Positions 32,956-43,547 of a DNA stretch of 64,000 nucleotides are shown here, in pieces. This stretch comes from Rhizophagus irregularis (Eukaryota > Glomeromycota > Glomeromycetes > Glomerales > Glomeraceae): positions 124,001-188,000 of the forward strand of contig NC_089435.1 of assembly GCF_026210795.1 (NCBI RefSeq), given 5' to 3'. Within the stretch, counting starts at the first letter, position 1; each line of letters opens with the position of its first letter. The translations under genes were made by a program, and so were the position numbers. The notes under the pieces are model-generated. The model searched no databases and was not told the DNA's origin. It saw only the letters and a list, made by a program, of their open reading frames with translations.

Positions 32956-35202
32956 ATGTCTGATATATATGATGAATTAGAAGAGATTAAAAGAAGACAT
33001 GAAATAGAGAAACATAATGAATTAAAAGAAGAATATCAAGTAGACCCTTCATGTTTAAAATGTTATAGTACTGATGAAATAGAAATAGGAGATTGGTTTA
33101 AAAGATTTTGGAAAATTTTTCAAAAAGTAATACTAGAAGCAATGAGTTATAATAGAAACACATATACAAAATTAATGGAATATATAATATCGACAAGAAA
33201 GGATGGAGAAGAAAGTTATCCATTTAGTAAGAAGAAAAGAAATAAAGAATTTGAGAAAATAAGAAAAGAAGGAGAAAAACTGTTAGATATAGTCGTAAGG
33301 TCAATTAGGTATAGAAATAAATCAGACTATAGAAAAATAGGAATTATATCGGTAATAAAAGTGATATGTGAACATTATATACTTAGTGAAGATAATGAGT
33401 TCATATTAGATGATCAAACAGAAGAGAATTTGTTAGGGAATAAAGAATTGTTGACGTATAGATATATTATAGAAGATGATGAATTAAATATAAGATTTGC
33501 AAAATTTGAAGAATGGTTAGAAGAAATAGAATCAGTAACTATTAAGAATAAAGGATATGGTACTATGAGAAATTTTAAAGAAATATTACATTTAGAAGAA
33601 AATATTGCAGAAGAAGAAAATAGAGAGAAAATCAAGAAGTTTCAGAAAAGTATAACATATCAATGGTGGGATGGAAATAAATATCCAAAACCATGGATGA
33701 ACGATGATTTAACAGATAAGATAATAGAGAAAATTGTAGAAACAAAAGGTTTTGTTGAAGAACAGAGTGACGTAGGAGAACTAGAAAGTTCAGATGATTT
33801 AGGAGAATCAAGTTCAAATGAAGGAGATGAACATATAGAAAGAATATACAGAAATTATTGGTTAGAAAACGGTTATGAAATTGATGTTAAAGAAATAAGA
33901 CGAATAATAAATTTCGGAGTGGAACATGAAATAATGAAAACTAAGGATTTTATAGAGAGCTATATGAAAATTAAGGAATTAGATGATGAAGAAATAATTG
34001 GAGAACTTAGAAGATGGTATACTATGAATGCCACAGAATGTCCGTTGTGTAACAAAATGATACTGAAGAAAGAAGCAGTAAAATATAATAAAGAATTTAC
34101 AGGAGAAATATGTAAAAGTTGTTCTGAGAGAGAAGAGAATGATGTTAGTGAAACAGAATTAAGAGTAAAAAGAATACAGAAAATATGTGAAGGAGCAGAA
34201 GTTGAAGTAACGGAAGGAGAAATATTACGAATGATAAATATGAGTTATACAGATGGAGAAATCTTAAATTGGAAGTTTATAAAGTTATTCCAAGAAAATA
34301 AGAATGAATTGGAAGGAGTCATAAAAGAAATATTAGATAAATATTTAGAAGAACAAATAGAGACAGAGGGAAACAATGAAAAAGAAGAGGATACAAATGA
34401 TTCAGAAAAGATTGGAGAAATATTAGATCCAGAAGAATGTGAGATTTGGGAAGGAAATTCTGAAGACTTTAATGAAAATGAAGTCAAAAATAATAATGAA
34501 AATATTATAAATACAGGAGGTTTTGGTTTAAGTCAAAATTCAGATTCGAATAATTCATTGAATATTAAGGATTCTGATATTGAAGGTTCTGATAGTGAAA
34601 GTGAAGTATCTGATTATAATTTACAAGATTTATTTCAAGAGAATATATTGTTAGATATGGCAAATCAAGATCAAATAAAGAGAATAGTGGAAAATGCTAT
34701 AGGACTCGCACCTAATACATTAGATAATGCATTAGGAGCAGGACAAACTTTAATAGATAGAATTCAAACTGCAGGAATAGGAGGAATAGTAGGTATGCCA
34801 ACTTTTAGTGGAAAAGAAGATGAAGATGTTAACGATTGGATTAGACAATTTGAAGTAGCGTTTACAGTAAGTGGAAGAACGGAAAGAAATATTGGAGGAG
34901 GTATATGTAGTCAAAATAAAGCAAATGTAGCAATAACATGTTTAAGAGGAATTGCATTACAATGGTATAATGAAGAAAAAAAAAGAGTAGCAGCTAATTT
35001 AGTAAACTGGTGTGATCATAACGATGATAGAAATTTGAAAAATAAATTAATTGATAGATTCACTAGGGAAGATGTCAAAAGAAGAAAAATGATAGAATTG
35101 ACAAGGATTAAACAAGAAAAAAATGAAAGTGTTGAAGAATATAATAGAAGATTTAAGTCAATAGTAAGAATTGCAACTAGAGGTATGACACGTATCAAGT
35201 AA
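32956..35202 (+). CDS. Gag with long N-terminal extension and zinc-ribbon-like module
   Basis: 748 codons from ATG. Only the last fifth is classical: from about residue 614 (GMPTFSGKEDEDVNDWIRQF) through ALQWYNEEKKRVA to EYNRRFKS it matches the retrotransposon Gag family (PF03732-like, by eye). The first 600 residues are an unusual extension: CLKC at 33-36, an Arg/Lys-rich helical region, acidic linkers, CPLC at 362-365 with CKSC at 386-389, then a Glu/Asn/Ser-rich acidic part. A related extension is seen at 1-1767 with the zinc module duplicated. The frame ends at TAA by a frameshift, since the Gag continues in another frame at 35203-35594. The role of the extension is unknown. Confidence 0.85.
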   Translation: MSDIYDELEEIKRRHEIEKHNELKEEYQVDPSCLKCYSTDEIEIGDWFKRFWKIFQKVILEAMSYNRNTYTKLMEYIISTRKDGEESYPFSKKKRNKEFEKIRKEGEKLLDIVVRSIRYRNKSDYRKIGIISVIKVICEHYILSEDNEFILDDQTEENLLGNKELLTYRYIIEDDELNIRFAKFEEWLEEIESVTIKNKGYGTMRNFKEILHLEENIAEEENREKIKKFQKSITYQWWDGNKYPKPWMNDDLTDKIIEKIVETKGFVEEQSDVGELESSDDLGESSSNEGDEHIERIYRNYWLENGYEIDVKEIRRIINFGVEHEIMKTKDFIESYMKIKELDDEEIIGELRRWYTMNATECPLCNKMILKKEAVKYNKEFTGEICKSCSEREENDVSETELRVKRIQKICEGAEVEVTEGEILRMINMSYTDGEILNWKFIKLFQENKNELEGVIKEILDKYLEEQIETEGNNEKEEDTNDSEKIGEILDPEECEIWEGNSEDFNENEVKNNNENIINTGGFGLSQNSDSNNSLNIKDSDIEGSDSESEVSDYNLQDLFQENILLDMANQDQIKRIVENAIGLAPNTLDNALGAGQTLIDRIQTAGIGGIVGMPTFSGKEDEDVNDWIRQFEVAFTVSGRTERNIGGGICSQNKANVAITCLRGIALQWYNEEKKRVAANLVNWCDHNDDRNLKNKLIDRFTREDVKRRKMIELTRIKQEKNESVEEYNRRFKSIVRIATRGMTRIK

Positions 35203-35594
35203 ATTATTATATCCAAGGATTAGAACCTACATTGGGGTACCAAGTTAGAAGAAGTAGTCCAACGAATTTAAATGACGCAATTAATATAGCAAGAAGAGAA
35301 GAAAAAGCTAAAAATGAATTGATAATGAAAACAACGGGTGTAAATATAGAACAAATAAGACAAGAAAAGAATATAGAAGAAATTTTAAAAGAAGAAATGA
35401 ATAAAAAAGAAGAAAATGAAATATATAAAAAAATGCAAAAGCCAGTTAATGAAAAAGATATTGATGAATTAAGTAAAGCGTTAGAACAATTTAGAGCAGA
35501 AAAAATAGCTATGGAAGAAACGTTAAATGAAATAAAAAATCAACAAAGAAGAAATATAAATAGAAATACAAATACAAGAAATGCAAGAAAATAA
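35203..35594 (+). pseudogene. Gag C-terminal segment (frame-shifted)
   Basis: Continues the Gag after a frameshift near 35190: QGLEPTLGYQVRRSS and NDAINIARREEKA are standard for the end of the Gag core, followed by a Lys/Glu-rich coiled stretch and an Asn/Arg-rich linker. Ends in TAA; the CCHC finger follows in the next frame. Confidence 0.75.
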
Positions 35595-36232
35595 GATGTT
35601 ATGAATGCAATGAAGTAGGTCATATAAAACCAGAATGTCCACAATTAAGACAAAGAAATAATTATAGAACGCAAAATAATTTTTATAGGAATAATAATGA
35701 AAGAAGAAATAATAATGGTAATAGAAATATAAATTTAATGGATCACGAAAGATATTATGATAATGGTAATTATTATAATAATTACGAAATATATAATTAT
35801 GAAAAAGAAATATTTCCAACTTTAAGAAGTGGTAGAAAATATGGAAGAGATTTAGATAATGACTATAATGAAATGGAAATTGAAGATGTTCCAATACCAC
35901 CAAAAAGAGAATATGATATGAAAATGGATATTAATGGTGAAAAAAAAGAAAGATTTTCTAATAAAGAAGATAGAGATAAAGCATATCAACCAAGAAGAAG
36001 ACATAACCAATGTAAAAGATGTGGATTAAGAGGTCATTTTATAAAAGAATGTCCAAATCCAGGAATGAAAAGAGGAAATAAAAATATTAGAGTACGAGTT
36101 AATGTACCACCAGAAAAATATGTAATGGATATGTTTAATGAAAAAGCAAATATAACATATGGACAAATTTACAATGAAAATCCAAAATTTAGAAGAATAG
36201 CTAGAAATTATGATGAAGATGATAATGCATGA
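35595..36232 (+). pseudogene. Nucleocapsid region with two CCHC zinc knuckles
   Basis: The frame contains CYECNEVGHIKPEC (35597-35638) and CKRCGLRGHFIKEC (about 36012-36053), both exact CX2CX4HX4C. Between them is an Asn/Tyr/Arg-rich segment. It ends at TGA 36230-36232 but stays in the same frame as the protease that follows, so the stop looks like a point mutation. Function by family: binding of element RNA. Confidence 0.8.
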
Positions 36233-36286
36233 CTACACTCGGACCAACAAATAAAAAGTGCAGATAATAAAAGTGAAACTAAAGCG

Positions 36287-36799
36287 ATGAGAAGTAAAGT
36301 TATAATAAAAGGAAAATTAGTATCAATAATAATAGATTCAGGAGCATCAGTCAGTTTAATATCAGATAAATTAAGAAAAGAATTAAATATCCCAATAATA
36401 GAAAAGAGTGATATTAGATTTATAATGGCTAATGGAACAAGAGTTGCATCAAAAGGAAAAATAGAAATAACAATAGAAATAAATGAAAATACAGAAATGA
36501 AAATAATTATGGATGTAATTGAATCAGTAGAAAAAGAATTAATATTAGGAAATAATGTGTTAAGAGAAAAGAAAGGAATAATAGATTATAATGAAAAGAC
36601 ATTAATATTAAGAGAAGATGGAAAAGATATTGAAATACCAATAGAATATGAAAATAATGATGAAGATATTAATGATAATAATGATAGTAATGATAGTGAA
36701 GATGAAAATAGTGAAAATGAATATGAAGAAACAAGTGAACGAGAAATATATTTAATAAATAATGAGGAAAAAGGACATATTATAGAGGAAAACTATTAG
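36287..36799 (+). CDS. Retroviral-type aspartic protease domain
   Basis: IIIDSGASVSLIS near the N-terminus (catalytic Asp at residue 17), FIMANGTRVASKG as flap region, and ELILGNNVLREKKGIIDY with the ILG block, the usual pattern of a Gypsy protease. An acidic Asn/Asp/Glu-rich linker follows. In frame with the CCHC region, one frame off the RT. It would cut the polyprotein. Confidence 0.85.
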   Translation: MRSKVIIKGKLVSIIIDSGASVSLISDKLRKELNIPIIEKSDIRFIMANGTRVASKGKIEITIEINENTEMKIIMDVIESVEKELILGNNVLREKKGIIDYNEKTLILREDGKDIEIPIEYENNDEDINDNNDSNDSEDENSENEYEETSEREIYLINNEEKGHIIEENY

Positions 36800-38294
36800 G
36801 TCTTGGCCATAATGATGGAGATACATTAAAGATGCACAAAGATTGGACAGACGAAATAAAATATAAAGATTTGGAGAAATTACAAGAGAAAGAATTAAAA
36901 GATTTAGTTAAAGAATATGAAGATATTTGTATATATGGAGATAAGAAAATAAGTAAAACAAATATAGTAAAATGCAATATAAGGTTAAAAGATGAAACGC
37001 CAATAAATCAAAAAGCATATAGAGAAAGTACAGAAAATAGAGAAATAATAAAAAGAAAAAAAGAAATAGATAAAATGTTAAAGGAAATAATAGAATAGAT
37101 AAAACGTTAAAAGAGGAAATAATACAAGAATCATGTAGTCCATGGTCATCACCAGTAGTAATAGTAAATAAGAAAACAGGAGATAAAAGATTTTGTATAG
37201 ATTTTAGAAAAATAAATCAAATGACGATAACAGACACATATCCTTTGCCAAGAATAAATGACTTATTAGAAAAATTTAGAGTAGCAAAATGGTTTACAAC
37301 AATTGATTTAGCAAGTGGATATTGGCAAATAGAGATGAAAGAGGAAGATAAAGAAAAGACAGCATTTATTTGTAGTCAAGGATTATATGAATTTAATGTT
37401 ATGCCATTTGGATTAAAAAATGCACCGGCAATATTTCAAAGAACAATGAATAAAATATTTAAAGAATACTTAGATAAATTTATGAATGTATACATAGATG
37501 ATATTATAATATATTCGAAAAATTGGAATGAACATTTACAACATATAAAAATAGTATTAGAAGAATTAAGAAAAGCGAATATGATGTTAAAGTTAAAGAA
37601 ATGTGAATGGGTGAAAAAGAATGTAGAATATTTGGGACATATAGTAGGAACAGATGGATTAAAACCAGATGATAAGAAAATAGAAAAGATTAAAAATTTA
37701 AAACCACCAAAGAATATCAAACAAATAAGAGAAATAAATGGATTATGTTCATATTATAGAAAATTTGTGAAAGGATATTCAAAAATAGTAAAACCAATAA
37801 TGGAATTAACGAGAAAGAATGTTCCTTTTGTGTGGACAGATAAACAACAAAAAGCATTAGAAGAGTTAAAAGAAAAATTAATAAATTATCCGATATTACA
37901 ACATCCAAATTTTGAAAAAGAATTTATATTAATAACAGATGCATCAGGAGAAGGATTAGGAGCTAAATTAGAACAATTAGATGAAAATAATAGAGAAATA
38001 GTTATTAGTTATGCGAGTAGAAGTTTAGTAAATGCAGAAAAGAGGTATCTAATAACAGAATTAGAATGTTTAGCAGTATTTTGGGGAATAAAATATTTTC
38101 ATAAATATTTATTTGGAAGAAAGTTTAAAGTAATAACAGACCATGCAGCATTAAAAGGATTTATAAGTACATCAAAAGTTCCTAAAGGAAGAAGAGGAAG
38201 ATGGATGATGGAATTACAACAATATGATTTTGAAATAATACATAAACCAAAAAAAGAAAATAAAAATGCTGATGCGATGTCAAGGTTAATATGA
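36800..38294 (+). pseudogene. Reverse transcriptase and RNase H, in two frames
   Basis: N-terminal part 36832-37098, then a frame change at a short duplicated sequence (ATAAAATGTTAAAGG / ATAAAACGTTAAAAG, 37070-37110), then 37221-38294. Reverse transcriptase: KWFTTIDLASGYWQIEM with a catalytic Asp, FNVMPFGLKNAPAIFQ and YIDD (residues 91-94 of the long frame). RNase H: ITDASGEGLGAKL (Asp 240), ELECLAVFWGIKYF, TDHAALKGF. Ends NADAMSRLI, usual for Gypsy RNase H. Makes element cDNA (family knowledge). Confidence 0.9.
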
Positions 38295-39703
38295 GAAAGA
38301 TAGAAGTTAAAAATAATAAATAGTAATAAATAACGAGATAAATAAAAATTAAAAATGGTTGAAAGGATAGGATTAGAAATATATGTATTCATAATTCATA
38401 CAAATATAAATTATCATTGCATATTATTTGAAGATAAAGAAATAAAATTTATTTTACCATTTGAAAACGAAATAGAAAATTTATTAACAAATGGATGAAA
38501 AAGAATATGATAAAATTTTAAAGAATATAGAAAAAGAAGAAAAATACGTATAAGAAAATGGAGTTTTATATAAAATTAAAGATGAAAATAAGTTTAGAGT
38601 AATAAGAAGATTTGAATTAGAAGGAATAATGTATATGATGCATGATCATGAATTATCAGCACATTTTGGGATTCAAGCTACATATGAAAAAGTAAAAGAA
38701 AAATATTGGTGGAAAAATATGAAACGAGATGTAGAAAAATATGTAAAAAGTTGTGATAATTGTCAAAGAAGAAATAATCCACAAGGGTTACATGAATTAC
38801 ATCCAATAGAAGTAAAAGAACTTTTTCATATGATTGGAATAGATGTAATAGGACCATTACCAAGAACAGAAGAAGGAAATAAATATATAGTAGTAGCAAT
38901 AGATTTGGCCAGAAGCAAAAGCAATAAAAGAAGCAAATGCAAAAGAAATATCAAAATTTATTTATGAAGAGATAATTTGTCGACATGGATGTCCAAAGAA
39001 AATACTTACAGATAATGGATCAGAATTTAATAATCAATTAACTAAAAATCTTACAGAAAAATTTAATGTTCAACATAAATTCTCAACTCCTTATCACCCT
39101 AAAACAAATGGATTAATAGAACGATTTAATAAAACATTAATAGAATCATTAGCGAAATTAGTAAAAGAAAAATTAACGATATATAGAAATAGAGAATACA
39201 AAGATAAAAATTGGGATCAAAGAATAGCACCAATATTGTTTGCATATAGAAGTAAAATACAAAAATCAAGTAAAATGACACCATTTTATTTGACTTATGG
39301 AAGAAGAGTAATATTACCGAATGATGAAGAAGTTAAAGGAATTACAATGATTAAAAGAATAGAACATATAATAGAAGAATTACCAATAAAGAGATATGAA
39401 GCAAAGAAGAATATTGAAAAAGCACAAGAACAACAAAAGAAATATCATGACAAAATTGGAAAACGAAAACAAAACTTTCAAATAGGAGATAAAGTATTAT
39501 ATTTTGACGCAGCGAAATATAAAACACATACAGGAAAACTAGAAAAAAAATGGAAGGGACCATATTATATACATGAAGTAATAATAAATGGATCGTACAA
39601 AATTAAAGAATTAAATGGAAGAATTTTAAGAAGACCAGTAAATGGAGAATTATTAAAGGAATATTTTGATAGGGAAATATTTGAACCATATATAATAATA
39701 TAA
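38295..39703 (+). pseudogene. Integrase, frame-shifted
   Basis: A linker with stops (38295-38550) precedes an HHCC zinc region (HDHELSAHFG...CDNCQRR) and the core: GIDVIGPLPRTE (first Asp), then a frameshift at about 38912, LTDNGSEFNN (second Asp), NGLIERFNKTL (Glu), and FAYRSKIQKSSKMTPFYL. The C-terminal part (39236-39703) has the GPY-like KWKGPYYIHEV. The DDE residues are all present. A small deletion removes the residues before WPEAKA. Confidence 0.85.
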
Positions 39704-39753
39704 TATGTTTGAGACCCAAATTTGATTCTTAATTTATGGGATATAAATTTTTC

Positions 39754-39767
39754 AAGAGGAGGATAAA
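39754..39767 (+). promoter_or_regulatory. Polypurine tract
   Basis: AAGAGGAGGATAAA lies directly before the 3' LTR, the expected plus-strand primer of the element. Confidence 0.7.
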
Positions 39768-40237
39768 TGTAATAACTGAAAATACGATAATATAGAATAA
39801 GGATAAATAATTAGCCAAAGGATAAATAATTAACCGATGGGTAAATAATTAGCCAATAAAATTATATTTATAGTTTAGTTTAGTGTAACAAGATAATCAT
39901 ATGATAATAGATCTTCAAATTTTATTAGAAAAAATAGAAGTATTAGAAATATTTTTTCTTAAAATGTATAAATACAAGTGGATTTCGATAGAAATTCTGC
40001 AGTTCAATTTTTTGGAAAATAAAAATTTTAGTTCGTCCTTAATAATAAACTAACACATTTTTTTAGCCTTTTTCTTATGAGTAAAAAGTGTCACATTAAT
40101 TATTTTTTTTTAATTAATAGTTTATTAATGTTTTATAACTAATTTTTATTTTAAACCAAGCATAGATGTTATACGAACTCAACACGTTGGTAGCAACATA
40201 CAATATTTTATTTTAATATCCTATGGGTAGCGTGTCA
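39768..40237 (+). repeat. 3' LTR of the Gypsy element
   Basis: 470 bp, TGTAATAAC...GCGTGTCA, pairs with 31072-31514. It has one extra GGATAAATAATTA unit near its start and small indels. Confidence 0.9.
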
Positions 40238-40369
40238 TAGCGGAATATTTGTGGAATTGCTGAATAGTTGCGAATTTGTGGAATATCTGCAAAAAAAACT
40301 AATTTTTTTTTTAATGAAATATAATTTTTTAATTTAACTACTAAAAAATATATTTCCTTTTATTATTAA

Positions 40370-41385
40370 AAATTGAAACGCCAGAACCAATAGTTCTGGC
40401 ATTTTTAATAAAAAAAGTCAAAAAAAATGCCAGAACCTATAGTTCCAGTAAAAACGTCAAGACTTATAGTTCTGGCATTTTTATATAAAAAAATTTAAAA
40501 AAAATGCTGAAACCTATTGTCCTGGTGTTTTTATATAAAAAATAATTTAAAAAATGCTAGAACTCATAGTTCCAGTGTTTTTACATGAAAAAAATTAAAA
40601 AAAAATCAAAAGAAAATACCAGAACTATAGTTTTGGCGTTTTTATGTAAAAAAAATCAAAAGAAAATGCTGGAACTATAGTTCCGGCGTTTTTATGTAAA
40701 AAAAATCAAAAGAAAACGCTAGAACTATAGTTCTGGCATTTTTATGTAAAAAAAAATTAAAGAAAATGCCGGAAATGGTTCTGGCATTTTTATATAAAAA
40801 AATCAAAAGAAAATACCAGAACCATAGTACCGACATTTTTATGTGAAAAAAATTAAAAGAAAACACCAGAACTATAGCTAGTTCCAACATTTTTATGTGA
40901 AAAAAATCAAAAGAAAATGCCGGAACTATAATTCCAGCATTTTTATGTAAAAAAATCAAAAGAAAATGCCAGAACCATAGTTCTGGCATTTTTATGTAAA
41001 AAAATCAAAAGAAAACGTTAAAACCATAGGGGCCTCCAGCGTTTTTACGTAAAATCTTAAAAGAAAACGCCGGAACCATAGTACCGGCATTTTTATGTGA
41101 AAAAAATCAAAAGAAAATGCTGGAATCATAGTACCGGCATTTTTATGTAAAAAATCAAAAGAAAACATCAGAACCATAATTCCAGCGTTTTTATGTAAAA
41201 AAAATTAAAAGAAAATGCCAGAACCATAGTACTGGTGTTTTTATGTAGCTGGAATTCATAGTTCTGGCATTTTTATGTAAAAAAAAATCAAAAGAAAATG
41301 CCAGAACCTATAGTTCCGGCATTTTTATGTAAAAAAAAATTAAAAGAAAACGCCAGAACCCATAGTTCTGGCATTTTTATAAATG
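40370..41385. repeat. Array of about 20 short hairpins, period about 50 bp
   Basis: Each unit has a palindrome such as GCCAGAACTATAGTTCTGGC, then TTTTTATGT, an A-run, TCAAAAG and AAA. Compensating changes keep many stems paired (GCCGG with CCGGC, GCTGG with CCAGC). The unit often is near a multiple of three, so minus-strand frames (40675-41177) look open; they are not regarded as genes. Confidence 0.85.
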
Positions 41386-41529
41386 TACGAAACTGACAGT
41401 TATAGGCAGCAATTAGAATTGCAGAATTGTGAGCTACTAACCACAATTCAACTCCAAATTCTGCAATATTGCAGAATTTAAAAATTATTTGCGGACCTAT
41501 CCTTACTTGTGGGATGTATTTTTGTATAT

Positions 41530-42040
41530 TAAAGCATCAGGATTCTTAATCTAAAGGAAGTGTTCTTCTGACTGTACTTTCTTTCATCCAATTTTGTAAT
41601 ATCTGTAAAAGCCATGAGGTGAATGATATGCTGACAGTTGTAATTCTTACTTGCAATAACAGGTTTTGGAATTCCAGTTTTCCTCTTCCATTTTCATACA
41701 TTAATGGAGATCTCAGGATTGAAGTCTTCAATCTTGCTAAATATACGTAGACAAACAGGAGTGGGTATGAGAATGGCATTGAGATTGACTTGTTCCAAGT
41801 ATGGCTCAAATTTTTCTGCCCGAAAGATTTGCTCAAGTTTTTGTGTATATCCATCTTTATATGCAAAGTAAGCACCTAAAGCCCCTTGCAAACATTTTTC
41901 AGAGGTAAGTCTATATCTGGATTTATGAGATATTTGTTATCCGGATTAATAGTACACTTCTTATTTGCAAGTGCCTTGGGTGTGAGAATGTATGAGCCTC
42001 CTTCTGCTCAATGGTAAGTACACGTCTCAATATTTAATAC
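41530..42040 (-). pseudogene. Fragment of a Rhizophagus-type repeat-associated protein
   Basis: Minus-strand segments read GGSYILTPKALANKKCTINP, then QGALGAYFAYKDG, NAILIPTPVC, FNPEISINV, a TGA (fits TGG), KPVIASKNY and HIIHLMAFTDITK. I recognise the order as a family recurring in Rhizophagus; the SINVWEW...KPVIASKN...H layout resembles the zinc-finger plus HYV-type proteins often next to DNA polymerase B in large transposons, which is inference. The upstream side is cut by the element at 42069. Not functional. Confidence 0.5.
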
Positions 42041-42068
42041 ATCTATACTAACAATTTTCCAACCAGAC

Positions 42069-43539
42069 AGGACCCCGGAAAATGCTTATATATGTAAGGT
42101 ACCAAGGTGCTTAGCCAACATAGAAAAATTTTATGATGTAAGAATTTTATAATGCTTAATTTTAAGAAAATTTTATACTATGTAAGATAATTAAATTGCA
42201 TATTTTTGGTATTATTTTAAAGAGTAAATTTATTCATCGCACGTGCGATGCATCGCCACTTTCCTTTTTTGTAAATTATTTATGTTGATCAACCTGCTTA
42301 TACATCGCCACCCCCCTTAAAATGGCAATGATAAACATAAAAATTTGCATCGCACGTGCGATAAATAAATTATTTCTATTTTAAAATACTAAGAGTTTCT
42401 AGTTGCTTATTTTTCATATTTATAGAACTTTTTAAATTATTATATATTGAATTTATAATTAATTTTTATTTATTTTCACTAACGGTAAGTGTTAATTTTG
42501 TACTATATTTCACGATTTTATATAAATATATAAACAAAAATTTTTTTTGATGGAATTTCAGTTTTTTTTTTTAATTATCTTTCAATAGTATCTTTTTAAT
42601 TTTTATTAAACTCAGTGTATTATTTTTAATATAAAATTACTATATTATACATGTTTATTTTGTTAAATAAAATTACTGTAAATATGTTTTACTTTAAAAT
42701 ATAATTTCACTACTTACCACTTTGGTTATATCAAATTATCTTTTATGCTTAAGTAAGGTTATTCAGCAAGTTAAATCTACTTGTATTTTAATTTTCATAA
42801 GGCTAAGTATGATATTTATATAGAAAAGCATATTTTTTTTAATGGTAATAACTTTTAAATTTTTCACTTTTTTGTTTATAACTTCAGAGCGTAATTACAC
42901 CACTTCAGTCAAATGAAATCGACTTTCTAAATTAATTGAAAGTTGTTCAACAAGGTCGAAACTACTTATATATTAATTTTTATGAGTGTGGGTATAATAC
43001 TTATGTAGAAAAGTGCATTTTTCATAACGGTACTAACTTCTGAATTTTTCATTTATCCGTTTACAACTTCAGAGCGTAATTACACCCCTTTGGTCAAATG
43101 AAATCGACTTTCTAAATTAATTGAAAATTGTTCAGTAAGGTCGAAACTACCTACATATTAATTTTTATGGGTGTAAGTATAATACTTATGGAGAAATTTA
43201 CATTTTTTGTAATAGTATTAATTTCGAATTTTTCTCTTACTATTTATTAACTTTATTAATTGAATATTATTAATCTACTTGTATATTATGTTTAGTTTAG
43301 CTTCACAACATATTTAAAATTGGATTTAATAAAATATATTAATTAATAAATATATTTTATAAATTATATGTGTTATAATAAAAATTTAATTAGGTTAGAA
43401 GATTGATTTGCTTATTTTTATATAATTTTTAAGGTTAGATATCAACAATGCTTAGCGATCATAGTAAAAACCTGTGCTTAGAGCTACTAATAAAAAATAT
43501 TTTTGGGACCTTACCTATATAAGTATTTTCTGGGGTCCT
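42069..43539. mobile_element. 1.3-kb TIR element family, copy 2 (with a nested MITE)
   Basis: 1471 bp, inverted relative to 29467-30786 and similar along its whole length, including the three internal repeats of about 187 bp. Target duplication AACCAGAC (42061-42068) and AATCAGAC (43540-43547), one mismatch. The extra length is the 155-bp MITE at 42222-42376. Confidence 0.85.
42222..42376. mobile_element. 155-bp MITE with CACGTG-centred ends
   Basis: Absent from the other copy of the host element, so its limits are exact. Flanked by TATTTTAAA at 42213-42221 and 42377-42385 (9 bp). Inverted ends contain ATCGCACGTGCGAT, itself a palindrome. The 9-bp duplication suggests Mutator-type mobilisation. 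Confidence 0.85.
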
Positions 43540-43547
43540 AATCAGAC

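Larger units (their letters stand above)
31072..40237 (+). mobile_element. Complete Ty3/Gypsy retrotransposon, about 9.2 kb
   Basis: Two LTRs (31072-31514 and 39768-40237) enclose a leader of 1.4 kb and Gag, nucleocapsid fingers, protease, reverse transcriptase, RNase H and integrase in the Ty3/Gypsy order. At least five frameshifts and one TGA interrupt the polyprotein, so this copy is not autonomous as read. No target duplication was found (ATACTG before, TAGCGG after), which fits recombination or a rearrangement. The left LTR abuts an inverted partial copy of the same element. Confidence 0.9.

Noticed and set aside
31072-40237. Active Gypsy element
   Set aside because: At least five frameshifts and a TGA, and LTRs that differ by indels; not translatable as one polyprotein.
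40675-41177. Repeat proteins rich in Phe on the minus strand
   Set aside because: Translations of the hairpin array; they break wherever unit length changes.
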